Source: Gemmatimonadota bacterium (lineage in GTDB: Bacteria > Gemmatimonadota > Gemmatimonadetes > Longimicrobiales > Gaopeijiaceae). Taken from it: a stretch of 64,000 bases of DNA. Shown piece after piece: positions 33,866 through 43,992 of the stretch. The notes below the pieces were generated by a model, which saw only the letters and a list, made by a program, of their open reading frames with translations, was not told the DNA's origin and searched no databases. Within the stretch, counting starts at the first letter, position 1; every line of letters starts with the position of its first letter. The stretch is taken from positions 1 to 64,000 of the forward strand of contig JAGWBQ010000003.1 of the NCBI GenBank assembly GCA_021295815.1. Direction: 5' to 3'. A program made the position numbers and the translations under genes.

Positions 33866-35166
33866 CAGTCCGCTCCTCCTTGTTCGTCCTCGACCTCGGG
33901 CTCGGTCCACGGGCCTCCTGCCAGCTTCTTTCGGAACTTGGCCCAAGTCGAGCCCAAATGCACGAGGCGAGACGACATGCGTCCGTTCACCACGCCGCCC
34001 GCGAGCGCATCCACCAACGCTTCCGGTTCGTTCGGATGACTCTCGACGGTGATGGTGGAGCGCCCGACCTCGCCCAGGGTGTGCGCGTCCGAACCGGCTC
34101 CCGGAACCTTGCCCAGGCGGGTGCGGAGAGCGGCCGCCTTCTTCTGGGGCGCCGTGCTGTGGAGGCGACCGTTGAAGACCTCGATCACGTCGCAGAGCGG
34201 CCCCAGCTCCTCGGCCATCCGTCCGTCGCCCCCCTTCCCCGGCGCATACGGATGAGGCAGGTAGGGAACCCCGCCCTGGTCGCGGATCTGCCGGATCGCT
34301 TCGCGCGCGGGAGTGCGGCGGGGTATTTCGAGACTCAGATAGAGACCGATGACGTCGACCCCTTCCCGCGACTTGACCTCCTCGCCGGGAATCACCAGCG
34401 CCGGATAGCGGTCGGCCATGAGGGCCGCAGCTCCTATCCGGTCGTGGTCGGTGAGTGCGATGCGGCCGCAACCCCGAGCCAGCGCCCGGTCGAGGACGAG
34501 CTCGGGACGGGAGAGCGAGTCGAAGCTCGACCAGGTGTGGATGTGGAGATCCATGCGCATGGCCATGCCCGCCAATTGTCTCAGCTCGGCCAGGACCCTT
34601 CGCCCCGCCACGGCCAGCATGTCGAGGCCGGCGTTGTTTTCGATGACGAAGCGGGAGGGCTCGCGCTTGGCCGCCGGGTCTCCTTGCGACGCCATGAGCC
34701 GGCCGGCCAGCTCGCGATCGAACCCTTTGGAGTCCATCAGACGACGGAGGCGCACCTCGGGATCGGCATCGACGAGAACCACGCAGTCGAAGTCGCCTTC
34801 GAGGCCGGCTTCGAAGAGCAGCGGGATCTCGGACACGACCAGCTCCACGCCCTGCCGACGCAGCTCCTCCTCCCGCTCCGCACGCAAGCGACGCACCTCG
34901 GGGTGCACGATCGCTTCCAGACGTCGTCTGGCTTCGCCGTCGGAAAACACGAGTTCGCGCATCCACCGACGATCGAGTTCCCCGGCCTCGGTCAGGGCGC
35001 GCGCCCCGAAACTCTCGCGCAAGGCCTCCAGCGCTGCGGAACCGGGGGCCAGCGCCCGGCGCGCCAGGTCGTCGGCCTGGAGAACAGAGATTCCCTCGCT
35101 CCGCCAGAGCTCGGCAAGGGTGGACTTGCCGGACGCCGCGTTGCCAGTGAGAGCCGCCGAGTACAC
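33862..35166 (-). CDS. coaE: Dephospho-CoA kinase fused to a PHP-domain phosphoesterase
   Basis: One uninterrupted frame of 434 residues. Residues 1-204 are dephospho-CoA kinase (final step of CoA synthesis): P-loop GNAASGKST at 8-16, the QADDLAR substrate segment, IVHPEVRR, VVSEIPLLFEAG and VLVDADPEVRLRRLMDS. From residue 205 a complete PHP domain follows: MDLHIHT, TDHD, IPGEEV, PHPYAPGK and GSDAHT supply the metal ligands of TrpH-like phosphoesterases. No stop codon or Shine-Dalgarno sequence separates them. The GTG at 35166 follows GGAGG by five bases. CoaE and PHP are usually separate, so this appears a lineage-specific fusion. Confidence 0.88.
   Translation of the reverse strand: MYSAALTGNAASGKSTLAELWRSEGISVLQADDLARRALAPGSAALEALRESFGARALTEAGELDRRWMRELVFSDGEARRRLEAIVHPEVRRLRAEREEELRRQGVELVVSEIPLLFEAGLEGDFDCVVLVDADPEVRLRRLMDSKGFDRELAGRLMASQGDPAAKREPSRFVIENNAGLDMLAVAGRRVLAELRQLAGMAMRMDLHIHTWSSFDSLSRPELVLDRALARGCGRIALTDHDRIGAAALMADRYPALVIPGEEVKSREGVDVIGLYLSLEIPRRTPAREAIRQIRDQGGVPYLPHPYAPGKGGDGRMAEELGPLCDVIEVFNGRLHSTAPQKKAAALRTRLGKVPGAGSDAHTLGEVGRSTITVESHPNEPEALVDALAGGVVNGRMSSRLVHLGSTWAKFRKKLAGGPWTEPEVEDEQGGADC
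33876..33882 (-). promoter_or_regulatory. Shine-Dalgarno site deciding the TTG start of nrnA
   Basis: AAGGAGG on the minus strand lies inside the last codons of the CoaE-PHP gene, about ten bases before the TTG at 33865. It fixes the start of nrnA at a rare codon overlapping the upstream TGA. Confidence 0.7.
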
Positions 35167-35168
35167 GG

Positions 35169-35447
35169 CTACCTCCGATCTCGATCGTGCGGGGAGGAGG
35201 CCATCTCCTTCCTGGCTCGGTGAGCCCATTGCAGAAAGCCCTTCAACTCATCCCGGGAAGGAGCCGCCGCGGGATCGCCGTAGGCGGTGTCCATCCTCCA
35301 GCGCACGTACGTGAGAGACGGCAGGGGCAGGAAGGGCGGTCGCGCCCACCAACGGTGCGCCCTGAAGGCCCAGGCCGAGGAGAGCGCCAGCGGAAGGTAG
35401 CGGGGGTTCGTCAGGACCAGGGCCGCCATCGCCAGAATGAGCTTCAT
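35169..35447 (-). CDS. Small basic membrane-associated protein of unknown function
   Basis: A 92-residue protein that starts MKLILAMAALVLTNPRYLPLALSSAWAF in two blocks: a short hydrophobic segment, then a second amphipathic or hydrophobic stretch rich in Trp and Arg (RAHRWWARPPFLPLPS), ending in a charged tail. It may be a small inner-membrane protein. The stop lies two bases before the CoaE-PHP GTG, so it is probably the first gene of that unit. No family recognised. Confidence 0.65.
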   Translation of the reverse strand: MKLILAMAALVLTNPRYLPLALSSAWAFRAHRWWARPPFLPLPSLTYVRWRMDTAYGDPAAAPSRDELKGFLQWAHRARKEMASSPHDRDRR

Positions 35448-35534
35448 GCAGATAAGTTATGGCATAGAGGCCGTGGTTCGTCCCCCCGGCTCGCACCGAC
35501 CGCCATCGCCCGGCGCCCCGGGCCGCATCGCATC

Positions 35535-35540
35535 AGGAGG
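35535..35540 (+). promoter_or_regulatory. Shine-Dalgarno site deciding the CTG start of the DUF255 gene
   Basis: AGGAGG lies eight bases before the CTG at 35549. Translation from this CTG gives the conserved [20 protein letters not shown]-terminus that no ATG, GTG or TTG start can provide. Confidence 0.7.
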
Positions 35541-35548
35541 ACCGCCGC

Positions 35549-37684
35549 CTGGCCAATCGTCTCGCCCGAGAGAGCAGCCCCTACCTTCTCCAGCACGCCG
35601 GCAATCCGGTGGACTGGTACCCTTGGGGTGAGGACGCCTGGAAGCGCGCCCGATCCCAAAATCGTCCGGTTCTCCTCTCGATCGGGTATTCGTCTTGCCA
35701 CTGGTGCCACGTGATGGAGCACGAGTCTTTCGCCGACCCGATCACCGCCGAGCTCATGAACGAGCTCTTCGTCAACATCAAGGTGGACCGCGAGGAGCGC
35801 CCCGACATCGACCAGATCTACATGCGCGCCCTGCAGGCGTCCACGGGCGCCGGAGGCTGGCCGCTCACCGCTTTCCTCACGCCGGAGGCCGAGCCCTATT
35901 ACCTGGGCACCTACTTCCCGCCGGAACCCGGACTCGGGCGGCCGGGCTTCAGGCAGATCCTCCGGGCGGCGGCGCGTGCGTACCACGAACGACCGGGTGA
36001 GGCCAAGGCCGCCGGAAAGCGCCTGGTCGCGGTGATGGAACTGAACCCGGGGCCGAAGAGCGGAGGGGCTCCCGGCGAGCGTAGGCTGACCGCGAAGCTC
36101 GTCGAGGCGCTGGACGGGGCCTGGCGAGGGCTCGCCCGGCGTTACGACGCCGTGAACGGCGGCTTCGGCGGCGCTCCGAAATTCCCGCCGTCGCTCACCA
36201 TCGAGCTCCTCCTGCGCCGGCATCTTCGCACCGGGGATGCCCAGGCGCTCGAAATGAGCGTCCACACCCTGAGGCAAATGGCGTCGGGCGGTATCCGCGA
36301 CCACCTCGCCGGCGGCTTCCACCGCTACTCGGTCGACAGCCGCTGGCTGGTGCCGCACTTCGAGAAGATGCTCTACGACAACGCCTTGCTCGCACTCGCT
36401 TACCTCGACGCCTGGCGGGCTGGCGGCGAAAACGATCTGCGCCGGATCGCCGAGAGCGCCCTTGACTATGTGGCGGCCGATCTTCGTTCCCCCGAGGGCG
36501 CGTTCTTCGCCTCCAGAGACGCCGACTCCGAGGGTGAGGAAGGTGCCTACTACGTGTGGAGCGCCTCCGAGGTGAAGAATCTCCTCGGAAGCAGCCACGA
36601 GATCTTCGCCCAGGTCTACGACGTGAGCCCCGCCGGCAATTTCGAGGGCCGCAACATCCTCCATCTCCCTCGCGACTTGACCACCTGCGCTCGAGCCCGC
36701 GGGATGTCGGAAAGGGAGCTGGAGTCCCTGCTCGGGGATGCCCGCAAGCGGCTGCTCGGCGCCCGCGCGAAGCGGCCCGCCCCCTTCCGGGACGAGAAGT
36801 TGGTGACCTGCTGGGCGGCGCTCGCCGTGCGCGCCTTCGCCGAGGCCGGAGCGACGTGGGCGCGGGCCGACTACCTGAGCGTCGCCGTGGAATCGGCCGA
36901 GTTCATCTGGGAGAACCTGAGGCCGAAAGGTTCGTTGGTCAGGAGCTGGATCGGGGGGCGAAACGGGGTCCACGCCTTCCTGGAAGACTACGCGGCGCTG
37001 GGCAATGCATTCGTCTCGCTTCATGCGGCGACGCTGGATCCGCGCTGGCTGGCTCGCGCCCGGGAATTGGCCGATGAGATCCCTCTCCGTTTCGGTGATC
37101 GTGACGATCCCGGGATCCTCTACGACTCGCCCGCCGACGGCGAGAAGCTCGTGGTCCGGCCCCGGGAGCTTCTCGACAACGCCACGCCTTCGGGCACGTC
37201 GTTGGCCGTCGAGCTCTTCACGCGGATCGGCCCGGCTCTGGGAAACGCCGGCTATCGGGAACGGGCCCTCGCCCTGCTTGGGCGGCTTGGGTCCGCACTG
37301 CTCGACTACGGACCCGCGTTCGGACGGATGCTTTCGGCGGCGGATCGAACCCTGGCCGAGCCCATCGAGGTCGTGATACTCGCCCCGCCGGTCGCGAACG
37401 AGCTGCGGACAGGGGAGAGCCGGGGCACCGACGCCAAGGCCGTGTCGGCTCTCGTGCGGACCGCCTTCTCCGTCCCGAACCGCAACCTCACGGTGGTCGG
37501 ATCCAAGGACGGAACCGCCGTGCCAGGCTCCCTTGCGGACGGTCGGGAGCCGGTCGGCGGCCTTCCGACAGTCTGGGTGTGCAGGGATCGCGTCTGCCGT
37601 CTTCCGGTCACCGATGCCGACGCCATGCGGAAGGAGATTGGTCGGCTGACACCGTCGGCGGCGGCGGGAGCGGACCCTCAGTAG
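35549..37684 (+). CDS. Thioredoxin-domain protein of the DUF255/YyaL (SPATA20) family
   Basis: A 711-residue protein. The N-terminus [19 protein letters not shown] followed by VDWYPWG is diagnostic for DUF255 proteins. A thioredoxin-like CxxC is at residues 50-53 (SSCHWCHVM), followed by [15 protein letters not shown] and [12 protein letters not shown]. The remaining 500 residues form an alpha/alpha-barrel-like region ([15 protein letters not shown]-type [35 protein letters not shown]). The best start is a CTG at 35549 with AGGAGG eight bases upstream; the first ATG/GTG would lose the conserved N-terminus. Enzymatic role unknown. It converges on the E1 gene with a seven-base overlap. Confidence 0.9.
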   Translation: MANRLARESSPYLLQHAGNPVDWYPWGEDAWKRARSQNRPVLLSIGYSSCHWCHVMEHESFADPITAELMNELFVNIKVDREERPDIDQIYMRALQASTGAGGWPLTAFLTPEAEPYYLGTYFPPEPGLGRPGFRQILRAAARAYHERPGEAKAAGKRLVAVMELNPGPKSGGAPGERRLTAKLVEALDGAWRGLARRYDAVNGGFGGAPKFPPSLTIELLLRRHLRTGDAQALEMSVHTLRQMASGGIRDHLAGGFHRYSVDSRWLVPHFEKMLYDNALLALAYLDAWRAGGENDLRRIAESALDYVAADLRSPEGAFFASRDADSEGEEGAYYVWSASEVKNLLGSSHEIFAQVYDVSPAGNFEGRNILHLPRDLTTCARARGMSERELESLLGDARKRLLGARAKRPAPFRDEKLVTCWAALAVRAFAEAGATWARADYLSVAVESAEFIWENLRPKGSLVRSWIGGRNGVHAFLEDYAALGNAFVSLHAATLDPRWLARARELADEIPLRFGDRDDPGILYDSPADGEKLVVRPRELLDNATPSGTSLAVELFTRIGPALGNAGYRERALALLGRLGSALLDYGPAFGRMLSAADRTLAEPIEVVILAPPVANELRTGESRGTDAKAVSALVRTAFSVPNRNLTVVGSKDGTAVPGSLADGREPVGGLPTVWVCRDRVCRLPVTDADAMRKEIGRLTPSAAAGADPQ

Positions 37685-39813
37685 CCGGCTAGGTCCGTTA
37701 TCGCGGTCAGCACGTCGTCGACCTGCGGCAGGATGGCTGCCTCGAGCACTGGGGAGTAGGCCACCCAGGTATCGAGCGAGCCGATCCGCCTGACCGGCGC
37801 GTCGAGCCATTCGAAGGTCTCGTCGGCGATCTGGGCGGCTATCTCGGCGCCGACCCCGAAGGTCAGCGAATCCTCGTGCGCGATTAGAACCCGGCTGGTC
37901 TTCCTCACCGACGCGGCTACCATCTCCATGTCGAGCGGCTGGATGGTGCGCAGGTCGATGACCTCGACGTCGACTCCCCGCTCGGCCGCGATTCGCGCGG
38001 CATCCATGGAGCGTTTGACGAGCGCGCCGCAGGCGACCACGGTCAGATCCGACCCCACCCGCACTCTCCGGCCCCTGCCGAAGGGAATCGAATGCTCGGG
38101 ACCCGGATAGCGGCCCTTGTTGTGCACCTGCCGGTAAAGGTGCTTGTGCTCGAGGAAGATCACCGGGTCTTCGCACCTGATGGCGGTGCGCAGGAGCCCG
38201 TTGGCGTCTTCCGCGTTGGAAGGCATCGCCACACGCAACCCGGGGGTGTGGGCGAAGAGGGTTTCGCCGGTCTGGGAATGGTAGATGCCGCCGCCCCTGA
38301 GGTAGCCGCCGTAGGGAATGCGTACCACGACCGGGACGCTGTACCTTCCGCCCGAACGGTAGCGCAGGGTTGCGAGCTCGTTGCGGATCTGGTGGAACGC
38401 GGGCCACACGTAGTCGAAGAACTGGATCTCGACGACGGGACGAAGCCCCCTGAGCCCCTGGCCGATGGCGCGGCCGACGATGTTGGCCTCGGCGAGCGGC
38501 GCGTTGTAGCACCGCTCCCGCCCGAAGCGGCGCTGGAGTCCGTGCGTGACCTTAAAGACGCCCCCCTTGCCGGGAACCTCGTCGAGAGCCTCTTCACGCG
38601 ACGCGTCCGCGACGTCCTGCCCGAAAATCACGACGCGGGCGTCCCGCTCCATCTCGTCGCGCAGGCAGGCGTTGATGAGATCGACCATGGTGAGGAGCTT
38701 GCCGCCCTCGTCCGTCTCGGGCTCCCCGGAATCGAACTCCTCGGAATCGGCCGCGCCGGATACGGCGAAGAGGTGCTTCAAGGCCTCGTCCGGATCGGGA
38801 TCGGGCGCGGCCAGAGCCTGGTCCGCCGCCGCGTCCACGTTCTCCGTGATCTCGTCTTCCAGAGCCTCGAGCCCTTCCTCGCTTCGCACGCCAAGTTCCA
38901 CAAGGAGTTTGCGCGTCCGGACAATGGGGTCGCGCGCCGCCTGTTCCGCGAGCTCGGCCGCGCTTCGGTAGGCGGCCTCGTCGTCGGACATCGAGTGGGA
39001 GTGCGGACGGGTGCAGTGGGCGTGGACGAGCGCAGGTCCCTCGCCGGCTCGCACGAATGCCGCAGCCTTGCCCAACGCGTCGTGAGCTGCGATCACGTCC
39101 GTGCCGTCGCACTCCAGCACGAAGAGGTCCGGGAAGGAACGAACGAGCTCGGAAATGCTTCCCCCCGCCGTCTGGACCTCTACCGGCACGCTGATGGCAT
39201 AGCCGTTGTCCTCGATCACGTAGAGGACCGGTAGCCTGAGGTTGCTCGCCGTGTTGAGCGATTCCCAGAATTCGCCTTGCGAGGTGGTCCCGTCGCCGGC
39301 GCAGACGACGACGATCTCATCCTCGAGGAGCTCGGGAACGCCCTCGGCCAGCTCAGGGGAGCGCCGTATCTTGACTATGGCCTCCGCGCAACCCACCGCC
39401 TGAAGGAACTGGGTCCCGGTCGGCGAGGACATGGTGGGCATGCGCAGGTCGGGATCGCCGAAGTGGCCTGGCATCTGCCTGCCCGATGAGGAAGGGTCGG
39501 CCGCAGCGCCCACCGCCTGGAGAAAGTGGTCGAGGGGCGTCTGACCAAGAGAGAGGGTCAGGGCTCGGTCGCGGTAGTACGGGAACATCCAGTCCTCCGC
39601 CGGACGCAGGTGCCGGGCGAGAGAAGCCCCCACCGCCTCGTGGCCGGCGCTGGAGATCTGGAAAAAGGTCTTGTTCTGTCTGTTGAGGCTCGCTTCTCGT
39701 TCGTCGATGCGGCGCGAGGTCACCATTGTGGCGTAAAGAGCGCACAGCTCCTCGGGTGAGAGTTCGAGGGAGCGGTCGGTGTCGAGGTTCGGGCGGGTTC
39801 GAGTCGTAAACAT
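37678..39813 (-). CDS. 2-oxoacid (branched-chain type) dehydrogenase E1, alpha and beta subunits fused
   Basis: A 711-residue ThDP-dependent E1 with both halves in one chain. Residues about 1-360 are alpha-like ([30 protein letters not shown], and the ThDP motif [19 protein letters not shown]). Residues about 375-711 are beta-like ([70 protein letters not shown]). It decarboxylates 2-oxoacids and transfers the acyl group to lipoylated E2. The fused form is common for 2-oxoisovalerate E1. No E2 or E3 gene is nearby. The ATG at 39813 begins the conserved region; a short AT-rich leader precedes it. Confidence 0.9.
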   Translation of the reverse strand: MFTTRTRPNLDTDRSLELSPEELCALYATMVTSRRIDEREASLNRQNKTFFQISSAGHEAVGASLARHLRPAEDWMFPYYRDRALTLSLGQTPLDHFLQAVGAAADPSSSGRQMPGHFGDPDLRMPTMSSPTGTQFLQAVGCAEAIVKIRRSPELAEGVPELLEDEIVVVCAGDGTTSQGEFWESLNTASNLRLPVLYVIEDNGYAISVPVEVQTAGGSISELVRSFPDLFVLECDGTDVIAAHDALGKAAAFVRAGEGPALVHAHCTRPHSHSMSDDEAAYRSAAELAEQAARDPIVRTRKLLVELGVRSEEGLEALEDEITENVDAAADQALAAPDPDPDEALKHLFAVSGAADSEEFDSGEPETDEGGKLLTMVDLINACLRDEMERDARVVIFGQDVADASREEALDEVPGKGGVFKVTHGLQRRFGRERCYNAPLAEANIVGRAIGQGLRGLRPVVEIQFFDYVWPAFHQIRNELATLRYRSGGRYSVPVVVRIPYGGYLRGGGIYHSQTGETLFAHTPGLRVAMPSNAEDANGLLRTAIRCEDPVIFLEHKHLYRQVHNKGRYPGPEHSIPFGRGRRVRVGSDLTVVACGALVKRSMDAARIAAERGVDVEVIDLRTIQPLDMEMVAASVRKTSRVLIAHEDSLTFGVGAEIAAQIADETFEWLDAPVRRIGSLDTWVAYSPVLEAAILPQVDDVLTAITDLAGY

Positions 39814-39899
39814 ATTATGTTGAGAAAGATAGCCATTCTTCGCCTGCGGGCGATCCGGGTCGTCCCGCACGACCTCCGCCCACACCTCACGAGGCACCA

Positions 39900-40475
39900 A
39901 TGCACGCACGATCCTACGCTCTCCCGGCGATCATCGCCGCCGCCCTCCTCTCGGCCTCTTGCGCCGAGGCTCCGCACGAACACCCTGAAGCGGGCGTGAT
40001 GCGCACCGTTCACCAACCCTCGAGCAGGCCTTACTCCGCAGCGGTCCAGGCCGGAGAAACCTACTGGCTCGCCGGCAAGATCGGCTCGACCCAGGAGACC
40101 GCAGCCATGGAAGAGGGACGGGTCGCGGCGGAGACCCACAACATCATGCGCTCCTTCGAGGCTCTGCTCGCCGACCTGGGAATGGATTTCGGCAACGTGG
40201 TGCGGGGCGTGGTCTATCTGACGGACATCGCCGACTACTCCGCGATGAACGAGGCTTACGGAAGCTACTTCGAAGAGGGCGACGCGCCGTCTCGGGTCAC
40301 CGTCGCGGTTTCGGAACTCGTCGGTGGAGCGACTATCGAGATCAGCTTCGTAGCCGTGAACACCGACCGAAGCGAGATGCACGAGGGCGAGCCGGAACAC
40401 GACGGGGACGAGGACGGCGGAATGCACGATGACGAGGAGAGCCACGATGGCGACGGCGACGGGGATCGCCGCTGA
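39900..40475 (+). CDS. RidA-like lipoprotein with an acidic, His-containing tail
   Basis: A 191-residue protein. The signal ends LLSASC (Cys at about residue 21). The central about 120 residues match the RidA/YjgF fold: [64 protein letters not shown] (with the conserved Arg) and [11 protein letters not shown]. RidA proteins hydrolyse reactive enamine/imine intermediates, normally in the cytoplasm. Here the lipoprotein signal places it outside. From residue 158 a tail of Asp, Glu, His and Gly ([14 protein letters not shown] and [13 protein letters not shown]) could bind divalent metals. Divergent from the E1 gene. Confidence 0.85.
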   Translation: MHARSYALPAIIAAALLSASCAEAPHEHPEAGVMRTVHQPSSRPYSAAVQAGETYWLAGKIGSTQETAAMEEGRVAAETHNIMRSFEALLADLGMDFGNVVRGVVYLTDIADYSAMNEAYGSYFEEGDAPSRVTVAVSELVGGATIEISFVAVNTDRSEMHEGEPEHDGDEDGGMHDDEESHDGDGDGDRR

Positions 40476-40541
40476 CCTCCTGGCGCGCGAATCCGGCTGC
40501 CACGCCCTGCCCGCACCGGATGATCCGCGGACCGATAGACG

Positions 40542-42773
40542 GTGATCGCTGACAACGACGCCAGTCCGGCTCCTCCCTACCGGGCCGCCCTACTGGTCGG
40601 GCTTGCGCTCTTCGCTCTTTACGTCGCGACGCTCGCTCCGTCGACCGCGTTCTGGGACGCCAGCGAGTACATCGCCACCGCCCACATCGTCGGCATTCCG
40701 CACCCGCCGGGTAACCCGCTCTTCGTCATTCTAGGCAGGGCGTGGAGCCTGCTCCTCACGCCTCTCGGGATCCCCCCGGCGGTGGCCGTCAACCTGCTGG
40801 CGGCCGCGACGAGCGCGACCGCTTCGGCTTTTTTCTTTCTGGTCGCCCATCGCGTCCTCGGCGGACTGAAGACCGACCGGAGGATCGCCCTGTGGGGCGC
40901 CGCCGCAGGCGCTCTGATAGGTGGAACCGCCTTTACGGTCTGGAACCAGTCCACCGTGAACGAGAAGGTCTACACGGTGAGCGCGGTCATCGTCGCGGCC
41001 GTCTGCTGGCTTGGAGTGAGGTGGCGCGACCGTCGGAGCGAGCCTGGGAGCGAACGGCTGATCCTCTGGGCCGTCTTCCTGACAGCGCTCGGCGCCACCA
41101 ACCATCTCATGTCGGTCCTGGGAGCTCCCGCTCTCGTCGTGATTGCGCTGGCGGCCGGTGCGGGATCGCTCGCGAAGCTGCGCTTCCTGTGGCGGGCGGC
41201 GACCCTGGTCGCGATCGGGATCTCCTTCAACTTCGTTCTCCCGGTCAGAGCCGAGCTGGACCCGGTGATCAACGAGGGCGATCCGACCTGCGAGTCGTTG
41301 AGCCGCGCCGCCGTGGCGATCTACACTCTGGGCAGGACCGGCTGTCCGGATCTCGCCGCCAACCTCAGGCGCGAGCAGTATCGGCCGGTGCCCGTGACCC
41401 AGCGCAAGGCTCCGATAGAGTCCCAGTTCGAGAACTACTACCAGTACTTTGACTGGCAGTGGGCGCGCTCGCTCAAGCCCGACGTGCTCCCCGGAGGCGC
41501 CAGCACGCCCTTCACCGTCATCTTCCTGGGGCTCGGCATCTTCGGGCTCTCCGGTGCCTGGCGGGCCGATCGCGCCACCGGCGCAGGTCTGGGAGCGCTC
41601 GCCGCGACGCTCACCGTCGGGCTCGTGATCTACCTCAACTTCCGCTACGGCTACTCGCTCTCTCCCGAGATCGCGGACCTGAGCCGGCACGAAGTCAGGG
41701 AGCGCGACTACTTCTACCTCGTCGGCTTCATGTTCTGGGGTTCGCTCGCGGGTATCGGCCTCGCCCGCTTCTGGGATCTCGTCGTCCGACGAACACGAGG
41801 CAGCAGATCGAAAGGCGGGGAGCTGCCGGGGCGAAGGCTGCTCCGCGCGGCTCCGGTGATGTCGATCGCCCTTCTCCCTCTTGTCCTCAACTGGAGCTGG
41901 GCGTCGCGGTCGGGGGACTACGCCGCGCGCGACTGGGCCTACAATCTGCTCATGAGCGTGGAGCCCTACGCGGTGCTCTTCACCAACGGCGACAACGACA
42001 CCTTCCCGCTCTGGTACGTGCAGGAGGTCGAGGGCATCCGCCAGGACGTGACCGTGGTGGTCGGTCAGTATCTGGGCACGTCCTGGTACGTGAAACAGCT
42101 TCAGGCGCTCACCTCGCCGGAGAACCAGCGCCCCTTCGATCCCGAGCAGGCCCCCGGCCTCTACGAAGACCCCGGCATGCCCTCCCGACCGATCATCGAA
42201 CTCTCGCACGAGATTCTGGATGCGGTCGCTCCAACCCGGCTCACCTCCGACCTCGACCTGCCGTTGGCGGAGGTCGTCGCGGTCTACCGCAGCGGCACGG
42301 TGCTCAGCAGGATCGACCAACTCACATTGGCCATCGTCCAGGCGGCCCGACAGGATCGGCCCATCTACTTCTCGAGTCTGGGCGGGACGATGACCCGGCT
42401 CGGGCTCACCCGCTGGGCGGTGCGCCAGGGCCTGGCCCTTCTCCTCCAACCCGTGCGGAATGGGTTCGGCCCACCCGGTTGGGTCTCGATAGGAACACCG
42501 GACAACCCCGTCTGGGTAGATGTGGATCGGTCGATCAGGCTATATCGAGAGATATACAGCTTCCGAGGTCTGCGCGAACGCAGGATCTGGCCCGACAGAT
42601 CAGTCAAAGTGGTTTGGCAATTCCACTTCGCCGCCTCCGCCATGGCGCGAGCCGTTCAGGTCACAGGCGGCGATCGAGCCCTGGTCGACTCTCTTCGGGC
42701 CGACAGCGACCATTTCCTGTCTCTGGGCGAGTTCGGGGTCTCATCACCCCCGACCTCCGAGCCCGACAGCTAA
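40542..42773 (+). CDS. DUF2723 multi-spanning membrane protein, GT-C-like
   Basis: A 743-residue inner-membrane protein with about 10-12 hydrophobic segments. The N-terminus FALYVATLAPSTAFWDASEYIATAHIVGIPHPPGNPLFVILGR is the DUF2723 signature (given here as a discontinuous description of residues about 23-66). Conserved later segments include NQSTVNEKVYTVS, HEVRERDYFYLVGF and LFTNGDNDTFPLWYVQE. The family is related to the TMEM260/protein O-mannosyltransferase group and is predicted to have a GT-C fold. The C-terminal 250 residues are soluble and periplasmic. The GTG at 40542 is the start. Confidence 0.85.
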   Translation: MIADNDASPAPPYRAALLVGLALFALYVATLAPSTAFWDASEYIATAHIVGIPHPPGNPLFVILGRAWSLLLTPLGIPPAVAVNLLAAATSATASAFFFLVAHRVLGGLKTDRRIALWGAAAGALIGGTAFTVWNQSTVNEKVYTVSAVIVAAVCWLGVRWRDRRSEPGSERLILWAVFLTALGATNHLMSVLGAPALVVIALAAGAGSLAKLRFLWRAATLVAIGISFNFVLPVRAELDPVINEGDPTCESLSRAAVAIYTLGRTGCPDLAANLRREQYRPVPVTQRKAPIESQFENYYQYFDWQWARSLKPDVLPGGASTPFTVIFLGLGIFGLSGAWRADRATGAGLGALAATLTVGLVIYLNFRYGYSLSPEIADLSRHEVRERDYFYLVGFMFWGSLAGIGLARFWDLVVRRTRGSRSKGGELPGRRLLRAAPVMSIALLPLVLNWSWASRSGDYAARDWAYNLLMSVEPYAVLFTNGDNDTFPLWYVQEVEGIRQDVTVVVGQYLGTSWYVKQLQALTSPENQRPFDPEQAPGLYEDPGMPSRPIIELSHEILDAVAPTRLTSDLDLPLAEVVAVYRSGTVLSRIDQLTLAIVQAARQDRPIYFSSLGGTMTRLGLTRWAVRQGLALLLQPVRNGFGPPGWVSIGTPDNPVWVDVDRSIRLYREIYSFRGLRERRIWPDRSVKVVWQFHFAASAMARAVQVTGGDRALVDSLRADSDHFLSLGEFGVSSPPTSEPDS

Positions 42774-42780
42774 CCGCCCG

Positions 42781-43992
42781 GTGCACGGTCCCCAGACCGC
42801 AGGAACTCTGGACGGCGCCGGGTTCTCGCCCGCGGAGCTGAGACGTTACGCCCGCCACATCGTTCTCGACGAGGTCGGACTCGCGGGTCAGCGAAAACTG
42901 AAGGAGGCGCGCGTACTCTGCGTGGGTGCGGGAGGGCTGGGCTCCCCTCTCGCCCTGTACCTGGCGGCGGCGGGAGTGGGCACACTGGGGATCGTCGACT
43001 TCGACGACGTGGACGCGAGCAACCTCCAGCGTCAGATCCTGCACGGAACCTCGGACATCGGACGCAGCAAGCTGGATAGCGCCGGCGAACGCCTGCAGGA
43101 GGTGAACCCTCACACGCGGGTCGTGAACCATCCGGTTCGGTTGGAGTCCTCGAACGCTCTCCACATCATACCCGGCTACGATGTCGTGGTGGACGGCACC
43201 GACAACTTCCCCACACGATACCTGGTGAACGACGCCTGCGTGCTCGCCGGTGTCCCCAACGTCTTCGGCTCGGTCCTCCGCTGGGAGGGACAGGTGGCCG
43301 TCTTCGCCGCTCCCCACGGCCCCTGCTACCGCTGCGTCTTTCGCGACCCGCCGCCGCCCGGGCTAGTGCCCGACTGCGCGGAGGGCGGGGTGCTCGGAGC
43401 CCTGCCGGGAGTGATCGGATCCATGCAGGCGCTCGAGGCCGTCAAGCTCATCCTCGGAGCGGGCGAATCGGTCGCCGGTCGACTCCTCCTTTTCAACGCG
43501 CTGACCGCCCGGTGGCGCGAGATACGGCTGCGCCGGGATCCCGAGTGTCCGGTCTGCGGGAACGAGCCCACCCAGAAAGGTCTGATCGACTACGACGTGT
43601 TCTGCGGGACCGCCGGGGCGAGCGACGTCGAGACCGAGGCCACCGAAGAGGCGGTCGGATCGATCACCGCCGTCCAGCTCGCCAACCTTGTGGAAGGAGC
43701 CCGTCCGCCCCTCGTCCTCGACGTGCGCGAACCCTGGGAGTGGGCCGCCGGAAACCTCGCGGCGCTCGGCGCCCTGCCGATACCGATGGGAGAGCTCGCC
43801 GCAAGAACCGACGAGCTGCGCGACGCGACCGAAGAGCGGCCCGGCGGGATCGTGGTCTGCTGTCGGTCGGGCGTGCGCTCGCTCGCGGCCTCCGCATACC
43901 TGGTCGACCTGGGTTTCCGCGACGTATTCAACCTCGAAGGAGGAATGAAGGCCTGGGCGAGCGAGGTCGACCCCGAGGTGCAGGTGGTGTGA
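42781..43992 (+). CDS. MoeB/ThiF-type adenylyltransferase with C-terminal rhodanese domain (MoeZ-like)
   Basis: A 403-residue cytoplasmic protein. The E1-like domain has RYARHIVLDEVGLAGQRKL, the nucleotide loop VGAGGLGSPLALYL, VDFDDVDASNLQRQILH, VVDGTDNFPTRYLVNDAC, and zinc ligands CYRC and CPVC. The C-terminal 120 residues are a rhodanese domain with Cys361 in VVCCRSGVRS. This architecture (MoeZ, MOCS3) adenylates and then thiocarboxylates ubiquitin-like sulfur carriers such as MoaD, ThiS or CysO. No carrier gene is adjacent, so the pathway is open. The start is a GTG at 42781 without clear Shine-Dalgarno sequence. Confidence 0.92.
   Translation: MHGPQTAGTLDGAGFSPAELRRYARHIVLDEVGLAGQRKLKEARVLCVGAGGLGSPLALYLAAAGVGTLGIVDFDDVDASNLQRQILHGTSDIGRSKLDSAGERLQEVNPHTRVVNHPVRLESSNALHIIPGYDVVVDGTDNFPTRYLVNDACVLAGVPNVFGSVLRWEGQVAVFAAPHGPCYRCVFRDPPPPGLVPDCAEGGVLGALPGVIGSMQALEAVKLILGAGESVAGRLLLFNALTARWREIRLRRDPECPVCGNEPTQKGLIDYDVFCGTAGASDVETEATEEAVGSITAVQLANLVEGARPPLVLDVREPWEWAAGNLAALGALPIPMGELAARTDELRDATEERPGGIVVCCRSGVRSLAASAYLVDLGFRDVFNLEGGMKAWASEVDPEVQVV

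Noticed and set aside
35444-38512. A 1022-codon minus-strand frame
   Set aside because: It lies antisense to the DUF255 gene and overlaps the E1 gene in another frame; no family features are present.
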